From positions 496,001 through 560,000 of the forward strand of contig CAJYHN010000002.1 of NCBI GenBank assembly GCA_913774665.1: a DNA stretch of 64,000 bases. Direction: 5' to 3'. The notes beneath the pieces are model-generated. The model made no database searches. It saw only the letters and a program-made list of their open reading frames with translations, and had not been told where the DNA came from. Shown one piece after another: positions 52,970 through 62,011 of the stretch (the stretch's first letter is position 1; each line of letters begins with the position of its first letter). The position numbers and the translations under genes are program-made. The stretch is from an uncultured Microbacterium sp. (GTDB lineage Bacteria > Actinomycetota > Actinomycetes > Actinomycetales > Microbacteriaceae).

Positions 52970-54016
52970 ATGCCACGCGCCCGCGCCCTCGCCTTCCCCC
53001 TCGTCCTGCTGACCGCCGCAGCCGCCCTGACCGGCTGCGGAGCGTCGGAGGTCGTTCCCGAGGCATCCGCCACCACGGCCGGAGAGGGCGCCACGGTCTA
53101 CCCCCTGACGCTGGAAAACTGCGGGCGCGAGATCACGGTCGAGCAGGCACCCAGCCGCGCGGTCTCGCTCGACCAGGACTCCACCGAGATCCTGCTGTCG
53201 CTGGGGCTCCAGGACCGCATGGTCGGCACGGCATCCTGGACCGATCCCGTTCTGGACTCGCTCGCCGAAGCGAACGCCGCCGTTCCTCGGCTGTCCGACA
53301 ACGCCCCCTCGTACGAGGTCGTGCTCGGAACCGATCCCGATTTCGTCACCGCGTCGTTCGGCCGCCACTTCGCCCAGGGCGGCGTCGCCACGCGGGATCG
53401 CTTCGCCGAGACGGGTATCGCCTCCTACCTCTCCCCCACCGACTGCGACGGAGACGTGAGCGTCAATGCGGGCGGAAAGCGGACCACCCCGCTGACGATC
53501 GACGCGCTGTACGGCGAGATCCGCGATCTCGCCCGCGTCTTCGACGTCTCGGATCGCGGCGAGGCACTGATCTCCTCGCTGCAGCAGCGGGCCGCCGCTG
53601 CGACCGAGGGCGTCGACTTCGAGGGCCACAGCGTCGCCTTCTGGTTCGCCGACACCAAGACCCCCTATGTCGCGGGCGGATTCTCGAACGCCGCCCTCCT
53701 GGCATCCACCACGAAGATGACCAACGTGTTCGCCGGGCAGACCGACGACTGGCCCGCGGTCGGGTGGGAGAGCATGGTCTCGGCCGACCCCGACGTGCTG
53801 GTGCTGGGCGACCTGCAGCGCGACCGTTTCCCGGGCGACCGGCTCGCCGACAAGATCGCGTTCCTCGAGAGCGACCCGCTCACGAGCACCATGACCGCCG
53901 TCAAGGAGAAGCGGTACATCGCCCTGCACGGTGCGGAGCTCAACCCCTCGATCCGCTTCGTCGACGCGCTCGAGAAGATCCGCGCCTGGTGGGACGAGAA
54001 CGGGAGCACGCTCTGA
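52970..54016 (+). CDS. Iron/siderophore ABC substrate-binding lipoprotein
   Basis: 348 residues. Signal peptide and lipobox LTGC (Cys about 23), then a class III (FhuD/BtuF-type) fold: NCGREITVEQAPSRAVSLDQDSTEILLSLG and FADTKTPYVAG. The iron-box-like site and FecCD/FecE-type partners make a ferric siderophore or haem the likely cargo. Ribosome-binding site GGAG, 7 nt from the ATG. Confidence 0.88.
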   Translation: MPRARALAFPLVLLTAAAALTGCGASEVVPEASATTAGEGATVYPLTLENCGREITVEQAPSRAVSLDQDSTEILLSLGLQDRMVGTASWTDPVLDSLAEANAAVPRLSDNAPSYEVVLGTDPDFVTASFGRHFAQGGVATRDRFAETGIASYLSPTDCDGDVSVNAGGKRTTPLTIDALYGEIRDLARVFDVSDRGEALISSLQQRAAAATEGVDFEGHSVAFWFADTKTPYVAGGFSNAALLASTTKMTNVFAGQTDDWPAVGWESMVSADPDVLVLGDLQRDRFPGDRLADKIAFLESDPLTSTMTAVKEKRYIALHGAELNPSIRFVDALEKIRAWWDENGSTL

Positions 54017-55068
54017 GCGCGTCCGTCGTCTCGCGGGCCCGACTCGGTCGGGGATCCGCGGGGCTCGGCATCCTGCTCGCTCTCACCGGTCTCGTCGTCC
54101 TGGTGATCTCGGTGGGCGTCGCGGTCACGCTCGGCCCCGCCGACGTGTCGCTGGTGAACGTGCGCGACGTGCTGCTGAACCACCTCGGTCTCGCCGACAT
54201 CCCGGTCAAGGCAGCGAAGAACGCGATCGTGTGGGAGGAGCGCCTCCCCCGCGCCCTGGTCGCCGCGTGCGCCGGGGCCGGACTCGCGCTCTGCGGCGTC
54301 GTCATGCAGTCGCTGTTGCGCAACCCCCTCGCCGAGCCGTTCGTGCTGGGTGTGTCATCGGGGGCGTCGACCGGCGCGGTCGTGATCGGCGTGCTCGGGA
54401 TCGGCGGCGGCGTTCTCGGTCTGTCGGGCGGAGCCTTCGTCGGCGCGCTGATCGCGTTCGGCCTCGTGCTGCTGCTCGCGCGCTTCACCTCGGGCGGAAC
54501 CTCGGGCGTGATCCTCGCCGGAGTCGCCAGCACGCAGTTCTTCTCGGCTCTGACCTCCCTCGTCGTGTTCGCGGTCGCCGACAGCGACGAGACCCGGGGC
54601 GTGATGTTCTGGCTCCTCGGCTCGCTCGAGGGCATGCGCTGGGACAAGGTCGCCCTGTGCGCCGTCGTGGTCGTCGTCGGTGGTGCGGTGTGCCTGTTCG
54701 CGGCACGCGCCCTCGACGCCTTCACGTTCGGAGACGACGTGGCCGCCTCGCTCGGCATCCCCGTCGCCCGTACGCGCATCGGGCTGCTCGTCGTGACGGC
54801 CCTCATGACCGCGGCCCTGGTCAGCGTCGTCGGCGCGGTCGGATTCGTCGGCCTCGTCGTGCCGCACGCCGTCCGCCTGCTGGTGGGCCAGCGTCACGTG
54901 CGCGTGGTCCCGCTCGCGGCGGTCGTCGGCGCCGTGTTCATGGTGTGGGTGGATGCCGCGACGCGCACGCTCTTCGCCCCCACGCCCCTGCCGGTCGGGG
55001 TGGGGACGGCGATCGTCGGCGTCCCCGTCTTCGTCGCTCTTCTCGTTCGACGGAGGGGGCGCGCATGA
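53989..55068 (+). CDS. FecCD-type iron ABC permease
   Basis: About 350 residues with 9-10 membrane segments and the FecCD signatures ERLPRALVAACAGAGLALCGVVMQ and VGAVGFVGLVVPHAVRLLVG. Start unclear: GTG 53989 is the nearest standard start and overlaps the binding-protein gene by 28 nt, but it has a poor ribosome-binding site. A CTG at 54013 overlaps the stop as CTGA and has GGGAG 7 nt upstream. Confidence 0.88.
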   Translation: MGREREHALSASVVSRARLGRGSAGLGILLALTGLVVLVISVGVAVTLGPADVSLVNVRDVLLNHLGLADIPVKAAKNAIVWEERLPRALVAACAGAGLALCGVVMQSLLRNPLAEPFVLGVSSGASTGAVVIGVLGIGGGVLGLSGGAFVGALIAFGLVLLLARFTSGGTSGVILAGVASTQFFSALTSLVVFAVADSDETRGVMFWLLGSLEGMRWDKVALCAVVVVVGGAVCLFAARALDAFTFGDDVAASLGIPVARTRIGLLVVTALMTAALVSVVGAVGFVGLVVPHAVRLLVGQRHVRVVPLAAVVGAVFMVWVDAATRTLFAPTPLPVGVGTAIVGVPVFVALLVRRRGRA

Positions 55069-55838
55069 CGCTCGAAGCCCGCGAGGTGCGCTGGACGCGC
55101 GGGGGAACCCTCGTCGTCGACGGTGTCTCGCTGCATCCCGAGCCCGGGACCACCGTGGGCCTGCTCGGGCCCAACGGCTCGGGCAAGTCGTCGCTGCTGC
55201 GCCTGCTGCAGGGCGCAGCGCGACCGGACTCCGGTGACGTCCTGCTCGACGAGCGGCCTCTGACGCAGTGGCGCCGCCGCGAGCTCGCCCGCACGGTCGC
55301 CGTGGTCACGCAGCACGCCGAGACCGACGCCGACATCGTGGTCCGCGATGTCGTGCGCCTCGGTCGCACCCCGCACCGCCCGGTGTGGGGCGGGTCGACC
55401 GGCCACGACGAGGAGGCGATCGACGCGGCCCTCGAGCGGGTCGCCCTGACAGACAAGGCCGATCGCCTCTGGCACACTCTGTCCGGCGGAGAGCGTCAGC
55501 GTGCGCAGATCGCCCGCGCCCTGGCGCAGGAGCCGCGCGAACTGCTGCTCGACGAGCCGACGAACCACCTCGACATCCGTCACCAGCTCGACGTGCTGGC
55601 GCTGGTCGCTGCCCTGCCGGTGACGAGCATCATCGCCCTGCACGACCTCAACCTCGCGGCGACCTACTGCGACAGCGTGCTCGTCCTGCGCGACGGCGTC
55701 GTCGTCGCCGCCGGAGCCCCCGCCGAGGTGCTCACGCCGGCGCTCATCGCCGAGGTCTACGAGGTGAGGGCGCGCGTGATCCCGGATGCCGAGACCGGGC
55801 GCTCCACGATCCTGTTCGACGGTCCGCTGGCATCCTGA
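55065..55838 (+). CDS. Iron ABC transporter ATP-binding protein
   Basis: 257 residues of FecE/FhuC type. Walker A GPNGSGKSSLL, Q-loop VTQHAETDAD, signature LSGGERQRAQIARAL, Walker B ELLLDEPTNHLD and H-loop ALHDLNLAA are all present. ATG 55065 overlaps the permease stop. Last gene of the importer operon. Confidence 0.93.
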   Translation: MTLEAREVRWTRGGTLVVDGVSLHPEPGTTVGLLGPNGSGKSSLLRLLQGAARPDSGDVLLDERPLTQWRRRELARTVAVVTQHAETDADIVVRDVVRLGRTPHRPVWGGSTGHDEEAIDAALERVALTDKADRLWHTLSGGERQRAQIARALAQEPRELLLDEPTNHLDIRHQLDVLALVAALPVTSIIALHDLNLAATYCDSVLVLRDGVVVAAGAPAEVLTPALIAEVYEVRARVIPDAETGRSTILFDGPLAS

Positions 55839-55857
55839 TCCCTCTCCGCCTGCCCGC

Positions 55858-56280
55858 TCAGGGGGCGACGACGGACAGGGTGAAGCGGAGGGTCTTGCCG
55901 TCAGGGCCCGTGAGGGTGGCCGCCGTCTGACCGACCTCGTGCGGCAGGAAGCCGGGGCGGAAGACCGAGCCCTCGGACGGCCCTCCCGGCGAGAAGTCGG
56001 CGATCGCCACCTCGGCCGTCGACCCCGTCCACTCGGCCTCCGTGCCGTCGGGGACGGCGAGCACGAGCGAGGTGCCGATCTTGACGGTGGCGTCTTTGCC
56101 GTCGAGGTCCTCGGGAGAGACGACCGTGGGCGCGAAGGCCTGGTCGTTCACCGATGCGGCGGGACTCGGCGCCTGCGCCGCGGGTGCGACGGGAATCTCG
56201 GATGCCGCGGGCGCGCAGCCCGTGAGCAGGACGCCGGCCGTGACGATCGGGGCGAGCCGAAGAGCGAGGGAGCGCTGCAC
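55858..56280 (-). CDS. Small secreted lipoprotein
   Basis: 140 residues from GTG 56280 (AAGAAGG upstream). Lipobox LTGC (about residue 22), then a beta-rich domain with GKTLRFTLSVVAP at the end. A single immunoglobulin- or chagasin-like domain is possible, but not certain. It faces the iron importer genes end to end. Confidence 0.7.
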   Translation of the reverse strand: MQRSLALRLAPIVTAGVLLTGCAPAASEIPVAPAAQAPSPAASVNDQAFAPTVVSPEDLDGKDATVKIGTSLVLAVPDGTEAEWTGSTAEVAIADFSPGGPSEGSVFRPGFLPHEVGQTAATLTGPDGKTLRFTLSVVAP

Positions 56281-56372
56281 GAGGACCTTCTTCCGCGAGG
56301 AGGGAGACGACCTGCGTCCCCGCTCGGATGCTAACCCGCGAAGTCTTTGATCGCGCCGAGCGCGCGCCGGGT

Positions 56373-56555
56373 TCAGTCGCCGAGGGAGATCTCGACCGAG
56401 GTCACCGACGAACCGCCGAGGTCGAGCAGCCCGGGCACGGCCGCCGCGTTCTCGTCGTCGGGCAGGAGTTCGGCCCGGGTCTTCGGCCGCGCGGGTTCGC
56501 CGGGGAGCCCGGCCCACTCACTCGGTTCCTCGGGTCGCTGTACGAAGAGTCCCAT
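56373..56555 (-). CDS. Small acidic protein, 60 residues
   Basis: Starts MGLFVQRPEEPSEWAGLPGE and ends VTSVEISLGD. GGGGAGAGGAT lies upstream of the ATG as a ribosome-binding site. No domain is recognised. The initiation signal and codon pattern support a real small gene; it sits in a 302-nt gap that otherwise holds only the start region of the lipoprotein before it. Confidence 0.55.
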   Translation of the reverse strand: MGLFVQRPEEPSEWAGLPGEPARPKTRAELLPDDENAAAVPGLLDLGGSSVTSVEISLGD

Positions 56556-56582
56556 GGAGCTATCCTCTCCCCCATCCTCGGC

Positions 56583-57497
56583 TCACGGCAGGGGGTGTGC
56601 TGTGAAGAACGTTTCGATCAGGGTCGTCGCCGAGATCGTCGTCTCGCTCGAGCCCGCCGCTCCCGGCCACACGTGCCCTCCCCCGTCGAGCCGGTAGTGC
56701 ACCAGGGCGCCGCGATCGCGGCATCCGGTCCAGGTCTGCCTCTCGACGCCCGACGCGACCGATTCCGCGCGCGCATCGGGGGCGCAGCCGTTGCGCGTCG
56801 CCACCTGCGACAGCCAGAGGGAGACCGGGGCGACGGTCGCGTCGTGCCGAATGCCACCGTCGTAGGGGATGACGTCGTCGGCGGTGCCGTGGAACTCGAT
56901 CAGCGGCACCGGGGATCCGCTCGCGCACGGCGGATTGGTCGCGGGATAGATGGCCCCGGAGACGACGGCGAAGGCGGCGATGCGTTCGGGGAGGGCGCAC
57001 GACAGCAGCGACACGAACCCGCCGCCGTTGGAGATCCCGGCGGCGAACACGCGTTTCGGGTCGACGCAGGCACGCGACTCCACGTCATCGAGGAGGGCGG
57101 TGGTGAAGGCCACGTCGTCCGCGCCCGACGAGTAGGGCGCCCCCTGCCAGCCGACGCCCGCCGCGGTGCTCGCCGCCTGCGGGTAGACGACGATCGCGTC
57201 GCTGCCGTCGAGGCCGCTGAGCTGCTCGAGCTGCCCGGGCGGCATGCGGTATCCGGCGAAGGCGAGGATGAGCGGCGTCGGAGTCCGCGCCGTCATCGTC
57301 GCCGGGACGTACACGGTGTAGCCGCGGTCCGCGCCATCGACCGTCACCGCGAGAGGGATGCTCGTGCCCGGCTCGAGGGTCGAGTCCGCCGCGCAGCCCG
57401 AGGCCGTGGGGGTCGCGCCCGTGCCCGCCCCGCATCCCGCGAGCACCGCGCCCGCCACGACGAGAGCGACGATGGCGACGAGCGGGCGGAGGCGCAT
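56583..57497 (-). CDS. Alpha/beta-hydrolase lipoprotein (LpqC / PHB depolymerase type)
   Basis: 304 residues. Lipobox LAGC (Cys about 22) and a secreted esterase domain: oxyanion region LAFAGYRMPPGQ, catalytic serine in AAGISNGGGF, and C-terminal histidine in GGGHVWPG. This is the family of poly(3-hydroxybutyrate)-depolymerase and feruloyl-esterase-like proteins, e.g. LpqC. The cysteines (SRACVD, PPCASG, NGCAPDA) suggest disulfides. Substrate unknown. Confidence 0.85.
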   Translation of the reverse strand: MRLRPLVAIVALVVAGAVLAGCGAGTGATPTASGCAADSTLEPGTSIPLAVTVDGADRGYTVYVPATMTARTPTPLILAFAGYRMPPGQLEQLSGLDGSDAIVVYPQAASTAAGVGWQGAPYSSGADDVAFTTALLDDVESRACVDPKRVFAAGISNGGGFVSLLSCALPERIAAFAVVSGAIYPATNPPCASGSPVPLIEFHGTADDVIPYDGGIRHDATVAPVSLWLSQVATRNGCAPDARAESVASGVERQTWTGCRDRGALVHYRLDGGGHVWPGAAGSSETTISATTLIETFFTAHPLP

Positions 57498-57575
57498 CGG
57501 GTCATCTTACGATTCGCCCGGAACGAGGAGGAGAAGCCTCATTCGGGCGGTCACCCGCGGCATCTCCTCGACACG

Positions 57576-57612
57576 CGAAAGGCCCGGGATCTTTCGATCA
57601 CCGGGCCTTTTC
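57576..57612 (-). terminator. Terminator after tRNA-Gln
   Basis: AAAGGCCCGG pairs with CCGGGCCTTT (10 bp), followed by TTCG; 7 nt past the tRNA. Confidence 0.75.
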
Positions 57613-57618
57613 GTGAAG

Positions 57619-57690
57619 CTGGGGTACCTGGACTCGAACCAAGAACAACGGAACCAGAAACCGCCGTGTTGCCAATTACACCATACCCCA
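57619..57690 (-). tRNA. tRNA-Gln (CTG)
   Basis: 72 nt without an encoded CCA. Acceptor TGGGGTA pairs with TACCCCA; the T-loop is TTCGAGT; the anticodon loop TTCTGGT gives CTG for CAG codons. The position 31:39 pair is T-T. gltX lies about 240 nt upstream, and in bacteria without GlnRS the GluRS charges this tRNA first. Confidence 0.93.
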
Positions 57691-57882
57691 ATGGCTTCGA
57701 GCCGTAACTCGTGCCGAGGATCAAGCTTACGTGACGCGGAGCCCTGCGCCAAACCGGCGCCTCGCTCCGCGCGTCCCGGGCGCGTCCCGGGCCGGTCCGC
57801 GCCGATGCCGGAGGATCGCGCGCGCTTCGCGCATCCGGACCCCCCCCCGTCGCATTCTCCGGGTTCAGCCCGCCCGCAAACG

Positions 57883-57918
57883 CGCGATCCCCGCGACCGG
57901 AAGGTCACGGGGATCGCG
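57883..57918 (-). terminator. Terminator of gltX
   Basis: CGCGATCCCCGCGACC pairs with GGTCACGGGGATCGCG (16 bp, one mismatch) around GGAA, just past the gltX stop. Between it and tRNA-Gln lie 192 nt in which I see only a run of nine C. Confidence 0.8.
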
Positions 57919-57926
57919 GGGGCGTC

Positions 57927-59435
57927 TCAGCCCAGGTGGGAGACCAGCGCCTCGAGGCGGCGGATCGACTCCGCCTTGCCGAGCAGTTCCATCGACTCGA
58001 ACAGCGGCGGCGAGATGCGGCGACCTGTCAGCGCGACGCGCGGCGGACCGTACGCGACGCGGGGCTTGAGGCCGAGCTCTTCGACGAGGGCCGTCGACAG
58101 CGCCTCCTGGACGGCGGCGGCGGTGAAGTCGTCGACACCCTCGAGCGCGCGAACGGATGCCGTGAGCACCTCGCTCGCGTTCGCGGGCAGCCCCTTCATC
58201 GCGTCCTCGGCGTAGTCGACCTCGGACACGAAGAGGAAGCCGAGCATGCCGGGGACCTCGCCGAGCAACTGCACACGCTCCTGCACGAGCGGAGCCGCCT
58301 GGGCGATGATCGCGCGGTGCTCCTCGCTGGGCTGCTCCGCGATCAGGCCCGCCCCCGCGAGGTAGGGGACGATGCGGGTCGCGAAGTCCTCGGCATCCAG
58401 CATGCGGATGTGATCGCCGTTGATGGCCTCGGCCTTCTTCTGGTCGAAGCGCGCCGGGTTGGGGTTCACGTCGGCGATGTCGAAGGCGGCGATCATCTCG
58501 TCGAGCGAGAACACGTCGCGGTCGCTCGCGAGCGACCAGCCGAGCAGCGAGAGGTAGTTGAGCAGCCCCTCGTGGATGAAGCCCTTCTCGCGCTGCAGGA
58601 AGAGATCGGCCTGCGGGTCGCGCTTGGAGAGCTTCTTGTTGCCGGTCTCGCCCAGCACCAGTGGCATGTGACCGAAGCGCGGCACGAAGTCGGTGACGCC
58701 GGCATCGAGCAGCGCCCGATAGAGCGCGAGCTGACGTGCGGTCGAGGGCATGAGGTCTTCACCGCGGATGACATGGGTGATGCCCATGAGCGCGTCGTCG
58801 ACCGGGTTCACGAACGTGTAGAGCGGGATGCCGCCGGCGCGGACGATCACGAAGTCGGGAAAGGATCCGGCCGGGAAGGTGACCTCGCCGCGGATGAGGT
58901 CGACGAAGGTGAGGTCCTCGTCGGGCACGCGCACGCGCCACGCGGGCTCACGACCCTCGGCGCGGAAGGCGGCCTTCTGCTCGTCGGTGAGGTCGCGGTC
59001 GAAGTTATCGTAGCCGAGCTGCTTCGCGCGGCCATTGGCCTCGTTGCGCGCATCGATCTCTTCGGCGGTCGAGTAGCTCTCGTACACCGCACCCGCGGCG
59101 ATGAGCGTGTCGAGCACCTCGCGGTAGATCTCGTGGCGCTGCGACTGGCGGTAGGGAGCGTGGGGTCCGCCGACCTCGACGCCCTCGTCCCAGTCGATGT
59201 TCATCCACCGCAGCGCCTCGAGGAGCTGCTGGTAGCTCTCCTCGCTGTCGCGCGCGGCGTCGGTGTCTTCGATGCGGAAGACGAGCTTGCCGCCGTTGTG
59301 CCGGGCGTAGGCCCAGTTGAACAGGACGGTGCGGATGAGACCGACGTGCGGCAGCCCCGTGGGTGAGGGGCAGAAGCGGACGCGAACGTCGGCGCCGGTG
59401 GCGGTCGTGGTGCGGGGATCGGGCGTGGCAGACAT
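57927..59435 (-). CDS. gltX: Glutamyl-tRNA synthetase
   Basis: Charges tRNA-Glu and, in this lineage, probably tRNA-Gln for later amidation. 502 residues. The HIGH motif is HVGL in [27 protein letters not shown] is the KMSKS motif. ATG 59435 is followed by a start typical for actinobacteria ([13 protein letters not shown]). Confidence 0.96.
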   Translation of the reverse strand: MSATPDPRTTTATGADVRVRFCPSPTGLPHVGLIRTVLFNWAYARHNGGKLVFRIEDTDAARDSEESYQQLLEALRWMNIDWDEGVEVGGPHAPYRQSQRHEIYREVLDTLIAAGAVYESYSTAEEIDARNEANGRAKQLGYDNFDRDLTDEQKAAFRAEGREPAWRVRVPDEDLTFVDLIRGEVTFPAGSFPDFVIVRAGGIPLYTFVNPVDDALMGITHVIRGEDLMPSTARQLALYRALLDAGVTDFVPRFGHMPLVLGETGNKKLSKRDPQADLFLQREKGFIHEGLLNYLSLLGWSLASDRDVFSLDEMIAAFDIADVNPNPARFDQKKAEAINGDHIRMLDAEDFATRIVPYLAGAGLIAEQPSEEHRAIIAQAAPLVQERVQLLGEVPGMLGFLFVSEVDYAEDAMKGLPANASEVLTASVRALEGVDDFTAAAVQEALSTALVEELGLKPRVAYGPPRVALTGRRISPPLFESMELLGKAESIRRLEALVSHLG

Positions 59436-59445
59436 CCCCTCGATC

Positions 59446-60408
59446 CTACCGGCGGGCCGTGTCGCTTCCCGAGTGGCGGAGGTGATCGGCCAGCACCTCG
59501 CCCACGACCTCCAACGCCGCCCCCACCGCGGGCACGCGCTCGGCCCCCCGCGCGGTCACGACGTGCAGGGTGCGCGCCTCGGCGGTGGGCAGTCGAGGCG
59601 CGGCGATCCCCGCGAGCATCGGGAGGGATGCCACCGCCATCCGCGGCAGGATCGCCATGCCGACCCCCTGGGCGACGAGGTTCTCGACGGCGATGAAGTT
59701 GTCGGTCTCGAACGCGATGTCGGGCGTGAACCCCGCCCGGCCGCACGCCTCGAGAAGGTGCCCGCGGCACTGCGGGCAGCCCGCGATCCACCGCTCCCCC
59801 GCGAGCTGCGACAGGTCGATGGGATCGTGCGCGGCGGCCGGGTGACCGGTGGGCACGACCACGACCGTGTCGTCGTCGCCGAGGAGCCGGGAGGAGAGAC
59901 CGGATGCCGCGGACTCGAGGTGCTCGCGCCGATCGCCGGGGTAGCTGTAGGTGAGGGCGATGTCGGCACGGTTCTCGCGCACGGCGGCGATGGCCTCGGG
60001 CGGCTCAGCCTCGACGAAGCTGATCGAGACGCCCGGGCGGCGCGCGGTGACCGCGGCGATCACGCGCGGCACCACGGTCGACGATGCGGAGGGGAAGGCG
60101 GCGATGCGAACGCGTCCGGCGCGCAGTCCCCGGAGCTCGGCGAGATCGCCGGCCGCGGCGTCGAGGGCCGTGGTCACGGCGCCGGCGTGACGGGCGAGGA
60201 TCGACCCGGCCTCGGTGAGACGCACGCCGCGGCCGACGCGTTCGACGATCGGCATGCCGGCCCGCCGTTCCAAGCGGCGCAGCTGCTGGCTCACGGCGGG
60301 CTGGCTGTACCCGAGGGCGCGCGCGGCGGCCGTGATCGACCCGGTGTCGGCGATGGCTTTGACCACGCGCAGGGCGTTCGCGTCGAGGGAGTCGTCGATG
60401 TCGGCCAT
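59446..60408 (-). CDS. LysR-family transcriptional regulator
   Basis: 320 residues: helix-turn-helix [28 protein letters not shown] and an effector domain ([22 protein letters not shown]). It is divergent from the class V PLP enzyme with 80 nt between the starts, so it most likely regulates that gene. An upstream in-frame ATG at 60447 would extend into the intergenic region. Confidence 0.9.
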   Translation of the reverse strand: MADIDDSLDANALRVVKAIADTGSITAAARALGYSQPAVSQQLRRLERRAGMPIVERVGRGVRLTEAGSILARHAGAVTTALDAAAGDLAELRGLRAGRVRIAAFPSASSTVVPRVIAAVTARRPGVSISFVEAEPPEAIAAVRENRADIALTYSYPGDRREHLESAASGLSSRLLGDDDTVVVVPTGHPAAAHDPIDLSQLAGERWIAGCPQCRGHLLEACGRAGFTPDIAFETDNFIAVENLVAQGVGMAILPRMAVASLPMLAGIAAPRLPTAEARTLHVVTARGAERVPAVGAALEVVGEVLADHLRHSGSDTARR

Positions 60409-60488
60409 GCCTACACATAAGCAGACGTGATGATTCTCATGCAACACCTGTTCTGGTGCAATGACACGCGCGGCGAGATCCTGGATTC

Positions 60489-61577
60489 ATGAGCAGCCTC
60501 GCCTCGCACTTCGCCGGTGGCCGCGACTACCTCGCAGCCTGCACCCTCGGCCTGCCCTCGCGCGCCACGGTGGCCGCGGTCCGCGCCGACCTCGAGTCCG
60601 CGGCATCCGGTCGACCCGATGTCGTCGCTGCGTCTCTGGCCGTCGAAGAGGCCCGCGCCTCGTACGCGCGTCTCGTGTGCTCCCCGGTGAGCGATGTCGC
60701 GATCGGCTCGCAGACGTCGGTCCAGGTGGCGCTGCTCGCCGCATCGGTGCCCGACGGCGCCGAAGTGCTGTGCGCCGAGGGCGACTTCTCGTCGCTGGTC
60801 GCCCCGTTCGCCCACGCGGGCCGGGGCGTGCGGCTGCGCACCGCTCCCCTTCGCGATCTCGCCGCCGCTGTCTCCCCCGACACCTGGCTCGTCGCCTTCT
60901 CGCTCGTGCAGTCGGCCACCGGAGAGGTCGCGGACGCCGCCGCGATCGCCGCCGCGGCCGCCCGCGCCGGAGCGCGAACCCTGTGCGACCTCACCCAGGC
61001 CGCGGGCTGGCTCCCCGTGGACGCGACCATGTTCGACGCGACGGTCTGCCACGCCTACAAGTGGCTCTGCTGCCCCCGCGGCGTGTCCTTCCTGACCATC
61101 ACGCCCGCATTCGCGAACGAGATCCGCCCCGTGCAGGCCGGGTGGTACGCGGGCGACGATCCGTGGTCGTCCTGCTACGGCACGGGCGGCACGCTCGCCG
61201 CCGATGCCCGCCGCTTCGACGTCTCGCCCGCGTGGCAGGCGTTCGTCGGCGCCGCCCCGGCTCTCGCCCTGTTCGCCGACACCGACATCACGGCGTCCTA
61301 CGCGCACGTGACGGGCTTGGCGGCACGCTTCCGCGAGGGCCTCGGCCTGGAGCACCCCGAGCGCCCCTCGGCGATCGTCACCTGGCCGGATGCCACGGGC
61401 GAAGCCCTCGCCCAACTCACCGCCCACGGGATCACGGCATCGGGGCGCGCGGGTCGAGCCCGCGTGGCCTTCCACGTGTTCAACGACGAACTCGACGTCG
61501 ACCGAGCTCTACACGCGCTCGGCGTGCGCGGCGGCGAGGGCCTCTCGGCCTTCGACGGCCTGATCTACGCGATCTGA
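60489..61577 (+). CDS. Class V aminotransferase-fold PLP enzyme
   Basis: 362 residues of the NifS/kynureninase-like fold. The PLP lysine is in CHAYKWLCCPRGVSF, with DLTQAAGWLPVD before it. An unusual paired cysteine (LCC) follows the lysine. The reaction (desulfurase, lyase or aminotransferase) cannot be set from the sequence. The divergent LysR regulator suggests control by a metabolite. Confidence 0.82.
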   Translation: MSSLASHFAGGRDYLAACTLGLPSRATVAAVRADLESAASGRPDVVAASLAVEEARASYARLVCSPVSDVAIGSQTSVQVALLAASVPDGAEVLCAEGDFSSLVAPFAHAGRGVRLRTAPLRDLAAAVSPDTWLVAFSLVQSATGEVADAAAIAAAAARAGARTLCDLTQAAGWLPVDATMFDATVCHAYKWLCCPRGVSFLTITPAFANEIRPVQAGWYAGDDPWSSCYGTGGTLAADARRFDVSPAWQAFVGAAPALALFADTDITASYAHVTGLAARFREGLGLEHPERPSAIVTWPDATGEALAQLTAHGITASGRAGRARVAFHVFNDELDVDRALHALGVRGGEGLSAFDGLIYAI

Positions 61578-61748
61578 GGCACCCGCAGGCCGCTCCTCAC
61601 GCGCACCCGCTCAACCGCCCGCGCGTGAATCGCGCCGCGCCGGTGCGGCCGCGCCTGTACCCGCAGGTTGTCGCCGGCACGTCCGTTGCCGCGCGAGGCG
61701 CCGAGAATCGTCGCTTCGGCCGGGCCCGGAGCGACACGCTCTGGCGAC

Positions 61749-61910
61749 TCACGCGGCGAGTATCGGCTGACGGGACCCGACGACGACGGCCCCCGCGCAC
61801 ACCAGCGCGACCGGCACGAATGCCCACAGCGCGAGGCCGCCGTAGCCGACGAGCCCGAGAATGACCCCCGCGAGCACGGAACCGACCGCCGCGCACGCGG
61901 TCAGGGTCAC
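61749..61910 (-). CDS. Membrane half of a split small protein
   Basis: 53 residues from GTG 61910 with two hydrophobic segments (ACAAVGSVLAGVILGLVGYG and ALWAFVPVALVCAGAVVVG). Its GTGA overlaps the stop of the 34-residue frame before it. It may be a gene coupled in translation or the second half of a frameshifted small membrane protein. No ribosome-binding site is seen. Confidence 0.4.
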   Translation of the reverse strand: MTLTACAAVGSVLAGVILGLVGYGGLALWAFVPVALVCAGAVVVGSRQPILAA

Positions 61911-62011
61911 GGCATCCGGAGCGACGACACGCGACCCGCCGCGAGCACCCGCACCGTTCGGCGCTGAGGGGCGGCGAGATCGACGCCCGCGGGAGTCGCG
62001 CTCTCAGGCAT
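61907..62011 (-). pseudogene. N-terminal half of split small protein
   Basis: 34 residues starting MPESATPAGVDLAAPQRRTV, whose ATG overlaps the stop of the FAH-family gene. It ends early. Joined to the membrane frame by a shift near RVSSL/RVVAPDAV, it would form a protein of about 86 residues. Confidence 0.35.

Noticed and set aside
57840-57848. A run of nine C as a phase-variable tract
   Set aside because: It lies in non-coding sequence between tRNA-Gln and the gltX terminator, away from a start or promoter element.
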